DNA from: Ascidia mentula
Lineage: Eukaryota > Chordata > Ascidiacea > Phlebobranchia > Ascidiidae
DNA length: 64,000 nucleotides
Assembly: GCA_947561715.1 (NCBI GenBank)
Contig: OX387199.1
Span: forward strand, 18,853,001 to 18,917,000
Reading direction: 5' to 3'
The notes beneath the pieces were generated by a model, which made no database searches, was not told the DNA's origin, and was given only the letters and a program-made list of their open reading frames with translations. Positions 54,201 to 64,000 of the stretch are shown in pieces (within the stretch, counting starts at the first letter, position 1; every line of letters begins with the position of its first letter). The translations under genes and the position numbers were made by a program.

Positions 54201-57200
54201 ACACTCAAGTCATATTGAACTTTAAAATTATTAAAGTGGAGTTTTAAATAAACAAGTTTACTTAGATTGTATGTTACAGCTGGATCATTTAACTGCTGCA
54301 AAAAAGTACACATTAATATATTTTAATAGAAATTTGGTTAAGCTAACTAGGCTTATTTTATCATTTACAACAACATGCAAAGACACAAACAGCTTAAGTT
54401 CATTCCACTGATGTAACGCCAACCATTAAAACTTAACACCTCACTAACCTCCTTTCAGTAGTTTGTTCACAGATCTGTGTTGACTTGGTGTGAGTACTTT
54501 CCTGTGGGAGGGTAAGGAATCTGAAAAACACACAGACATTTTGTTACTGTCATGGTATTGAAAACAAAAAGTGTAGTGTAATACATACTCACATCAAAGA
54601 CCAAATACTACAATAAGATATTTTTGGGTTGAAAATGACATCAGCTTTAGACTAAAATTTATATTTTGTAAGATTTTACGTAATGTCGATCAAGCAGACA
54701 GCTTATGTTTAATAACAGAAAAATAGATTTTGCCTTGAAGAGGCATAGTTTTTTCATCTGCAATATTTTGCGATGCAATAAAATTATTTCTTATTTTTAA
54801 AGGACCCACGAAGCTATATAGGACCCAGCAGACTAACAGCCAAAATTGTTCAAACTACATAATCCCAGCTAAAACAATCTCATTGTTCAAATTAAGTCCC
54901 ATCATAGAGGCTTTCGGAATTAGAGCCTTATTTTATGAATACAAATCTCACCACTAGGTTTGATTTTTTCTGGAGTAAAAACTTCACTTTCCATCGAGAA
55001 ATCGGCCATCATTGCAGTGCTGTTTAAACTTGGCAGATTCTGAAAAATAAATTTAGATACTCGCTGGTTGGTTAACAACAACATAACCCGGTCATCTGTC
55101 ATTTGAAACCCTTAAATTGGTTGGGAGTGCTGAAGGAAAAGAAAAATGATTAATTATTCAAGGTAATTAGCTCCTGTATTGATTTTTTTAAGAAAGTGAT
55201 AGATCAGGGTCTGGTAGTGGTAGAATACAGATTTTCGGTTTTATGACAAAAACATTTATTATGCTGATATTAATTTTACTTAGATTTTACATTTCCCACT
55301 GATATACAGTAAAAAAATTGTTCGAAAAATAGAATCTATAATCGAAGTCCAGGCAATTTTCTTTATAATTACTAAGTATGGCAAACTTTTTCAATCTCAT
55401 TTATGGCAAGTTTGCTACACTTTTATAAAAAATAAATGGAACAAAATTCCTAAACTTACATCCAAAGCACTCAAGTTTAACTCACTCTCTTCTTTGGAAT
55501 GATCATCGGAAATTTTCTTTTCTGCAAAAAGAAATCACCAGCTTAAAAGTTTTATTCCAGAAAATACCTTTACATTTGTACACACCATCTTCTCCCGATT
55601 CTTTGACCTCTTTGTCTTTTTCATCAACAACCGCGTTTTTGTTTCCATTCTTTTCAGGAGTTTTGACCCTTCTCACTGGAGAGACACTTCCACTTGACGA
55701 CCGGATCCTTCTCCGCTCGGTAACTCCGTACATCTCCTCGGGGGCGTAGTTTCCTTCCTTCTTACTGGAATCAAATAAACATCATGAAAAAAAGTATACT
55801 GTGGCATCAAAAACCTAGTGTCACAGCATGTCAAAAATATGTGATACACACAAATAAACACTACATGATGTTTGGTTACGACAACACAAATGGTGTCAAT
55901 AATGCTCAGCAAACAATTTTGTTGCAACAATGTTTTGCTTTTTACAGAATTTGAAAACTTACACTCTCCAGTGCCCAAACGTCACTATTTCAGGGTTTTG
56001 CAAGATTTCCATGTAGCGTTCATTTTGTTTCAGTCGATCTTGCATACGCACTATATCCTGTTTTGCTGAATCTCCTGCACATTTTGTAATAGAAGGAATA
56101 GATTTGTTTATTTGTTAAAGGAAATGTTGATATAATGCTATTTTTGCTGCCAGGCATACTAATTAATCAGAATTGCTCTTCTGGCACTTAAGTTTTATTT
56201 GAAACAAACGTTTCGTCTGCCATCCGGCGAAACTTCCTCAGGGTTATGTCAACAATAAAGCAACAAGCGCATAAACACTAAAGATGCAAAAAAAAAACAG
56301 AAGAAAAACATAAGAAAAAAGGGAAATGGATAACATTGACAGTTGACACCGCTTGTGTCGTCACATGACCAGGTGTGTATCGCTACACAGAGCAATTCTG
56401 GTGAAATGTTGATGGTCACAAAAAGACTTTTTAAACATTCAGTCTATGTTTATAGTAATTGCAAACACAGAAGTATTGGCTAGAAACAACTCATTATTCC
56501 AATGGTTTAAATGACTCATTCGTAACATTTCGCTTTGCTTATATTGTTAAAAGCCACAAATTGGCAGATTGGGAACTAATTTACACACACAATCAACTTG
56601 TAGCCATGGTGTCGCTTGGATTTCAACAGACACTGTATAGAAAAAGGTTATTTACCACCAGCAGTATGGTCTCCCCAATTACTTTCTGTGTGAGATGAGG
56701 AAGCGGTGTTGGTACTGTAACCACTTTCTTCCCCAGATCCAGGAAGAAGCTTCTGTCACAACAACAAATAACATCATTAACGCACTATTTTGTAAACCAC
56801 AACACTCGCTAAGTACTGCTACACTCTACGCCACTTGGTATTACATTGGTTTTCTTCAAATTTTGCAATTTGGAAATATTCGCTAAATTCTTTTTATGAA
56901 TCTTGTCCTTACACTCACAAATTTAGCAGTTTAGAAGTATATGCTGCGACTGCAAACTGTTTGCATGCAAAGATAAAAAACACCAGTTGCCAAAAAGCAA
57001 AACTTGTTACTGAAGAATTTTTTCTCACCAGAGACTTCCTATAATGTGCAATTGACATGTTTCAGATCCGGAAATACCAAATTGCAAACACAAAATTTCT
57101 AGCACAGTAACTTGTAAAAATGGTCAAACTGCAAATCTGCTTGCTACTTTATAAACATTCTGTCTTAAATCTTTGCACTTACATAGCAGCAGTGAATCAC

Positions 57201-59548
57201 AACCAAATTTGGTCATGTTCGGACACACAAAGCATTTGATGACATGTGTGATAGCTTATTAATCAAAAATTTGGAACGTACGACTAAAGACGTCTTGGTC
57301 ATTTGAGTGCAAACTTTGCTGTTTGCAGCATAAATTTTTAAAAACATATTTTTGTGATGCAAACTGTACAACAGCATTTCATATTTTTATGCCAGTTAGT
57401 AAATATTTTAATTTATTGCAGAAACATGGATAGTACATTGATCTGAATTTTATTGGTGTATTTATAGTAAAAATAAAACATATACTCAAATGCAATTGTA
57501 CTTGCCATGTTTGTGTATAAAAGCCTAAAACACTTTTTTTTATCCAATATACAGCATAATATAGTTTATCTTTAACTTTGGATCAGGCATTGTATTATTT
57601 TAATATCATGCACCACAACATTTGTTCAGTAATGAGTTGATGACATTTTCACTGCGTAAATTACGTCAGCTGCACATAATGCACACAATCGTCAAATCTC
57701 TAACAAACCTTGGAGAAATGTTCCGAAGCTCTCCGTCGAGGTCGACTTCTCGTTTCAGTGAGTGTGGTGGAAGGAACACTCGACCTCCGGGTTCTTATTC
57801 TTTGGCTCCAGGCATCGTTGTCATTCGATTCGGCAAGAAAACTATCCAGTTTTTCTTCGTTTTCTGTGTCCACGTCACTGCTGTCTGAGTTTTTGTCTTG
57901 CTTTGGGATTGTTTCTGGCTTTGATTCACTTTCTTTAGGATCTGGAGTGGAATCGTTGTTTGTGAGCTGTCTGGATCGTGGGGGTCTCAAAACAGGTCGC
58001 GCTATCTTTGGGCTTTTGCAAGCAATGTTGCTGCCAGATGATGTGGGAGATTGTCTGAAAAAAAAAGCATAAAATATGCAGTTTTAAAAAAGAAAAAAAA
58101 TACAAAAATCCTAATGACAATAAATACAAAAAATATTACATTTTACTGTTAGTAGAGAAGTCCTTTTTTACTCTTGTTTCCTGGTACTGTTTCTTTCGGT
58201 CACCTCGTGCTGAAGGTACTTCTTGTAAGGTCTACAAAACAGTCATACAACATGTAAATTTGCATTGCAACACATTAAAAATATAATGCACTTACATCTT
58301 CAGCAGAAAGCTGCTTTGAATTTCTCCGTGGTACATTCATGGCTGCATCAATGTCAGTGGACCATTTGCCATCATTTCTGGTTGCAGTATTTGCTGACGG
58401 TCTGTGACCCATGCGATTGCTTAGGTCCGTTTTCCCATTATACCTGTGCATTGTTTGTGGCTCTTGCATCCCCCGACTGCGTCTTCGGGGAGCTGATGAA
58501 ACTTCACTTGAGTTTTGTGCCCCACCAGTAATCTTTCTGACATAATCCATCGCGTTTGATGGTGATATGTGTAGCTCTTTACCAGGCAAGCTTACTTTGT
58601 TTTGTTTGCTGAATGTCTTAGAGCTTGGTCTTGACTGACTTTTGTACTCAGTCTTTGGTTTTAAGTTCGATCTTGTATTCGCTGACTTTTGAGCAGGAAA
58701 TTTTTTGCTGTTTCGTAGCAAGCTTTTTTCCGTTTTCAAAGCAGCAGACGAAGGTAATGGAAGTCTTCCTCTTCGCGGAGGTGTGGTGCTTCCTTCACTA
58801 GTTGGGCTCGAAGCACCTGAATTTGCTGGGGGATTGAGTACTTCTTGAAAACGACGAAATGCCACCAGATCAGGAGCGTAATTGTCTATCACAGGTTGAG
58901 ACAATTCAGTGTCGTGAAAAGATTCAAAATCACCAACAAGAGATGATGTGCTGAAGTTGTCAACACTGTTGTAGCTGATCAGGTCTGCTAAAAAACATAT
59001 ATTGGAAATTATGTTTTTGTAAGCTGCAATATAAAAATTATATATTTATGATTTTTGTCAGTCATGAACACCTAAATTAAAGCTACTATACCTTCGCTGT
59101 CAAGTATTTTTATTGGCGACGGTCCAAGGGAAGAAACAGATAGCACTTCACAGTTTTCATCAAAGTCCTTGCTATCTTTGTTAAAACTCCCTTCTTGTAC
59201 AGTGGATGTCACAGGAGAGGCATCGTTGTCATTGGGATGCAGTTGCGGATTCGGTGAACAAATAAATGCAACGTTGTTGAGGTTTTCGTCAATTTCGGTT
59301 CTTGTGTTTCTGTTGTTATTAGTTTCGTCAGACTCGTAAGGCTTGGTCTTTTGTTTGTATTGCGTCGTCGGAGAAGGTTTGAGTTTTGAGGTTGGGTGTG
59401 GAAGTCTAGTGGCAATAGGTACTCCAGGTATTCTGGAAGGTCTGCCACAGAAACAACAAAATCACTTAATTTATATTGATACCCATTTTAATGCAGAAGT
59501 TTTTACTTACTTGCCATGAGGAATTTTCGACTTTACAGATGTTTTCAT
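51295..59548 (-). CDS. SxIP-motif coiled-coil protein, multi-exon
   Basis: Minus-strand exons, 5' to 3': 59511-59596 (ATG at 59548), 59092-59441, 58296-58987, 58140-58231, 57709-58054, 56656-56752, 55963-56074, 55568-55764, 55460-55521, 54952-55039, 54449-54520, 53736-53825, 53460-53604, 53040-53118, 52541-52606, 51295-51433 (TAA). About 890 residues. The N-terminus VKSKIPHGKPSRIPGV has two SxIP motifs in a basic, proline-rich setting, the known EB-protein docking signal of microtubule plus-end binders. The middle is Ser, Arg and Pro rich and disordered, followed by DRLKQNERYMEILQNPE. The C-terminus is coiled coil (EEYKIVRGALEQLHKALDAE, RLESENLNLIKKMDELRKEN, AVGQLHQMKDLKEEFAQKIN). A microtubule or centrosome role is inference; I do not recognise the orthologue. 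The phase does not match between 53040-53118 and 52541-52606, so a small exon is probably missed there. The frame stays open upstream of the ATG, so a more distal start is possible. Confidence 0.75.
52735..52940 (+). repeat. Family 1 repeat, copy in coiled-coil gene intron
   Basis: Shares with 56168-56400 the block GGATAACATTGGCACCGCTT, the motif CTGAGGAAGTCT...AGACGAAACG (52856-52888) and the right end TGCCAGAAGAGCAATTTTG. Relative to that copy the first block (about 52741-52790) is inverted with respect to the motif. Confidence 0.7.
56168..56400 (-). repeat. Family 1 repeat with terminal inverted repeats
   Basis: 233 bp bounded by CAGAATTGCTCT and its inverse AGAGCAATTCTG. On the minus strand it carries CTGAGGAAGTTT...AGACGAAACG (56210-56241). 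It lies in the intron between exons 56656 and 55963 of the coiled-coil gene. An A-rich stretch (about 56287-56330) separates the motif from the block shared with the copy at 52735. Confidence 0.75.
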
Positions 59549-59596
59549 TTTCAAATGTATTCGCAGACAGCCGACCAACACAAATCCAAGCAGAAT

Positions 59597-62500
59597 CTGA
59601 AAAAAAAAACATATCTATACTTACACATTATAAATGCAAAAAATATTTTATTGTTTTTAACTGTTAGAAGTAGTCACAAACTTAGTTACAAAAATACATG
59701 TTAAGCATACTCACCCATGATTAAAGCCTAATTATAAACACATGCACATAGAAAGCTACAACCTATATAAGAAAGCAGTAAGAAACACAATCAAGCACAA
59801 CTTTGTCAGAGAGACAGTGTATATGATTCAGTGTCTACCAGACAAATATGCAATTAAATCCTAATGGCCAGCTCTGTTCACCATTAGAAAAAAGCATTGT
59901 CCACAGTGTGTACATTATACAAAAACAAGCACAACATCAAACGACTAAGTCCTCAGATACATGTTACTCAAGAAGTCTGTCAGCCTTAATGGAACAGAGA
60001 CTCCGGTAATAAAGTTTACAATATCGCGCTGTTGACAGGTTAAATATTGTCTTAAGACTTGATTGTTACATGACCCGGTGTTTCAAAATACAGCCCACAA
60101 ATAAATAACTTTACGCTGAAAGTATGTAAACTCCTCATTGTTTGTCCACTTTCAACCTCTGACCTTTTGCCTCAAACAATTGTTGGTCAATGAAGGTGGG
60201 ACAATGTTTACTGTCTGCGATAGTGTGAATTATGATCTTATCTCGAATTCCACACAGACATGATCAAATGAATCACAAAATGATTTACAGGGAAGAGAAA
60301 GCACACATGTCAACAAGTTAACATTCCAACTTTTTGTAATATTTCACAAAACCTACTTCTGAACACTAAAACGAAAACATGTAGTTTAAGCTGATAAACA
60401 GTCTACTAACCGCGAGAATAGGATCTAGTTAATTGAAGCTATGTTAAGTGACTGCACTACCCATTTTACCAACTTCTCATGCTGACACTTGTGACCACTC
60501 AACAACCCTCAGAACAAAACAACGTCTCTTCACAATTTAAAGGCAGGCAGGACACAAAACTACTGATGTGTTTAAACAGAACGACCCTTAAACCAGCAGA
60601 TGAGACAAGATAGCAGTGAAAGCAACAGATCTGGTTTCAACTCATCTCATCAGCACATTGTTGTTGATTTGTAATCATATTGTGTATACATGTTTCACAT
60701 TAATCACAGAAATACAAAAGCATTAGGTTTCAATACATTCAGGACATTCCATGTCACAAAACATGTCCCCACATAAAAAAATATATATATTTAATATCGT
60801 TTATACAAAGTTTTAATAAAAATATTCTTTTTAACAAACTTAAAAAAAAAACACCAACCTTAGCATCCAGACCTTTTGGTATGTGCTGAGAAGAGCAGCA
60901 AGTGACTTTCAAACATATTTACAATAGATTTATAATAAATAAATATCTGCAAAATCAAATAAATATGCTAACATAAACATTACAGACGACCTTTTTCAGC
61001 GCAGAACTTTACAGCTATTCCCTCTGTGAATAGTTGAATACACCAGGGACTAAAACAAATTTGTAAAGGAAGCCCAAAACTTATTTGCCAATTTCGATGC
61101 CAGGCAATTTGATTGTTATGTTCCTACACATATGCACACTCCTTTATAATCAAAAAGATAATGTTTTTCAGCAGCCCAACTCTACATGTAGTAACTACAT
61201 TTGTTCAAAAGGAAGTGTTCTAGTTTGCATTTGCAAAAACAAGGCATGCATGTGTGATCTGTAACGTCATTACATTTATAATAAAATTTTTGTTTGCTGC
61301 ACATTGCAAAATTGTGATGAGGTGCAATAAATTATTAGGACTGTTTGGGAAACTACATTTTAAAAAAGTAAAAAAGGAAAGTAACCTGACCTGACAACAC
61401 TTAGTCCAAAGCAAACTATCACAGTTAACAATAAAAATTAACCACAATGTTTTACTGCATAGTAAACAAAGAACATAACAGAATTGATGTTAAACCGGTA
61501 TTTTAAGCACTGTATTTTAATCAGACAATCAATTAAGTAGACTCAAGAACACATAAAATACATGTTCAGTTGCATCACCTAGCAGCTGCGTCATCGTACA
61601 TACAAATGATACAATTCGTTGTTATACGTGTAAACGTAGGTACTTCTGTTTGCGTGCATTTTATTTAGCAAAAGTTTAATTAGAAATATAAGAGCAGTAC
61701 ATCACCCAATCTTTAAAATTTTGATGTTGGCATACAAAATGCATTTCATACAAAAGGTAAATCTTGATTAAATAAACCAGAAATTCGCCAATTAAGCTTT
61801 AAACTGCGCACTTTGCCCAGGCTAGACTTTGTTTTCTCAGTGACGAATTTGATCGGGTCACGCATGATCGATTCCTGAGTTCATGAACATCTGTTGGCAG
61901 CCAGGCGGAACGACGACGCAGAGTTTGATTTGATATTTTACCATTTGTATCTTTTTTAATGGCAGAGATTTGTGTGAAATTTTGGGTAGCAATTACGAAA
62001 TAAAGAAAATATTTGTTGTGTCTGATTATTGCATAAAAAACATACATTATTGAGTTGTTCGTCACCTAAGTCCGGGATGTTCGGCGAGAAAATGACCAAG
62101 ACATGAAAAAAATATAGCACACGCTTATTTTCGCCCTCTTTGCCTTCAAAAACATAATTTGACTAAACTTTTCTGCTATCGCACTTTCTGTTGAAAATGA
62201 ATGACCTAACGTTGAAAAAATACATCTGGGTTTTTAAATCCAACTCGCCAGATATTGGTAAATGGGATTTTTCCTGAAATGTCCATAATATACATCTTAA
62301 TGTTCATGTAATATTGCACATTTGCGACGTCAGAAACCAGTGATCGACCATATATAACCAAAGACAAAGGGTCATCACTGATACGCGCTGAAATATTTTG
62401 TGCGTTATGAAGATATGGATCATATGGTTGCCCTGTTTAAACTTTTGGTAGTCGCCGGGGAACTTAAAAACTTTAATAAACTAACCGCTTCAATAATACA

Positions 62501-62992
62501 AGAAGAAGAACACAAGACCACGTATTATCATACGTCAAAGAGAGATCCATACATATTATAAAGATAAATATTTCTTGTCAATTAAATTGAGGTTTACGAT
62601 TTATTTCTTTTTGGGCAGGTATTAGTTTACCAACCAAGATGCTGGTAAACACCGTTATTCACCCAACATGGGTATTCTCAATAACATTTTTCCAATAATG
62701 CTGTATTTCTTAAATTTTGTTTTGAGGAAATTTATTTATTTGACTATGAGATGAACCTATACCTACGAATATTACAAAAACATCTAATATTGCCTCCGTA
62801 AATCACCTCGCGCTGCTTGGACAGAAACAAGCAGGCAGTTCTTGTTGAAAGGTAGCATGGCGTGTTTTGTAATGCAAATAGATAGGCGGCCTTCTCTTGT
62901 AATGGCGGACGTGGTGGCGGCAACATTGCCTTGCTTGAGTCACAATCATATTTCTCGTTTTTTGGCGGAAAGAGACAAACTAACTTGGAATT
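59597..62992. other. Divergent region, coiled-coil gene to NFRKB
   Basis: Between two genes that point away from each other. No coding exon is convincing; 5' UTR exons of the minus-strand gene may lie here. Low-complexity TA repeats occur near 60780-60800. An upstream ATG at 62857 gives a short frame ahead of the NFRKB start. I see no TATA box I would trust. Confidence 0.45.
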
Positions 62993-63735
62993 ATGGCATC
63001 AGAAATTATTGTGGATGGCGAAGTTATAAGTCTTCCAACTGATTTGATCACAAATGTAAGTAAAATTATCACTTTAGTGTATAGTATGGTGCTTACACGA
63101 ATATTACAGTTACCTAATATTTCGATCGTGTTTTTATTCATTGAGGCAAGTTATTTGTTGTGTACAGTCTTATTTGTGAATGATTATGATAAAAAAAATC
63201 ACTCAGATTTGTCATACTGTAATTGGCAAATCGTGGAAAAAAGGCTTATTTGGCCAAACTCACAATTTAAACCAAAACTAAGTATTTTCTGAAACAGATG
63301 ATTTAGTTTTTTCTAAAATTGCAACCTGGGCATAGACCAGATTAGACAGTTTGGTAATTTTTACAGATTTTTTTTCATTGAATTTTGATCATGTTGCTAG
63401 ACAACCATTTTTTGAAATGTAATGTATAATTTTTTCTTCGTATTAACGAATAAATCCTCTGAATGGTAATTTTTTGATCCAGAACAGAAGTGATCCTCAT
63501 AATGTTGACCTAATTTAAAATAAACATACACAATTTAATCATACCGACTCTATGCATATTTTCCTGACCTATGCTATAGTTACCTGTGGGACTTTTTCAC
63601 TTTGCAGCCTGACCTACTGGCAGAAATACTGACAACATCCACTTGGGAGAATCAACTGGATGAAAGTCACAAGAACAGTTTAAAAAAGTTACTTCCTTCC
63701 TCTCTTGATGATAAGGAAACAGACAAAACACTCAA
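62993..63735 (+). CDS. NFRKB: NFRKB-like INO80 complex subunit, 5' part
   Basis: Two exons: 62993-63055 (21 codons, GTAAGT donor) and 63608-63735 (donor GTATGC, phase 2), continuing past the window. The encoded start is IIVDGEVISLPTDLITNPDL then LAEILTTSTWENQLDESHKN and LKKLLPSSLDDKETDKTL. This matches the N-terminal domain of NFRKB, where a SLPEDLLEDPEIFFSVVSLS segment is followed by TWQ, a helix and a LxxFLP-type motif. NFRKB is a subunit of the INO80 chromatin remodelling complex in animals. The long middle and C-terminal winged-helix-like domain should lie beyond the window. It is divergent from the coiled-coil gene. Confidence 0.8.
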
Positions 63736-64000
63736 GTATGCTTTGATTTGATTGAATTTGTTTCAACAAATTTTTTCACTTTGATAGTTTATGCATATTT
63801 TTGTGTGAAATATGGAACCCAAACTCCCAGAAGACAGTTTGCATGTTATAAAAATAAACCTGCTTTACTTGTAAACTGTGACTGCATACTGTAGGTTCCC
63901 CACCTAGTATTTTATCAAAATTGTATTGTTACTCTATTGAAAAACCAAAAAAAGAGTAAAATATAATGTTATTGAGCAGATTGGCTAATTTTTGCAATCT

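Noticed and set aside
54266-54298. Apparent small minus-strand exon encoding QLNDPAVTYNL in the coiled-coil gene
   Set aside because: Its only open frame needs phase 0 input, but the preceding exon ends in phase 1; joining 54449 directly to 53825 keeps the frame.

Overview
The window comes from an ascidian tunicate of the Ciona type. The clearest evidence is a complete nine-exon Brachyury gene with a Ciona-like T-box and C-terminal region. Compact, AT-rich genes with many short introns, and splice acceptors placed just before start codons (as expected where spliced-leader trans-splicing occurs), agree with this. I cannot fix the species from the sequence alone.

Layout. Positions 1-21.9 kb hold no gene I can support. 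This stretch contains a CACTA-like DNA transposon with many subterminal repeats (8126-10597), a small hAT-like element and a tRNA-derived SINE copy. From 21.9 to 24.3 kb lies a probable MS4A/CD20-like four-span membrane protein gene, whose last exon ends in a hairpin and a local duplication. Brachyury occupies 28.5-31.0 kb. At 36.1-39.8 kb I assembled a previously unmarked four-exon gene for a secreted 202-residue helical protein. All its introns are in phase 0, in the pattern of class I four-helix cytokines; this is the most interesting item here. From 41 to 50 kb there is a METTL27-like methyltransferase, thymidylate synthase (7 exons, complete), an intronless seven-span membrane protein, and then a second METTL27-like copy followed by a decayed 5' fragment of thymidylate synthase. 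The two methyltransferase copies are therefore the product of a segmental duplication that also took the start of the neighbouring gene.

On the minus strand, 59.6-50.8 kb carries a long multi-exon gene (about 890 residues). Its N-terminus has two SxIP-type motifs, the middle is basic and serine-rich, and the C-terminus is coiled coil; it may bind microtubule ends. From 63.0 kb to the window end, the first exons of an NFRKB (INO80 complex) homologue run on the plus strand, divergent from the coiled-coil gene.

Repeats worth attention include two small dispersed families with a hammerhead-like stem (one with compensatory base changes), and a strong excess of the palindrome TGACGTCA across the window, notably through Brachyury and in the last exon of the cytokine-like gene. 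I found no rRNA gene, intact tRNA gene, CRISPR array or recognisable LTR or virus-derived element.
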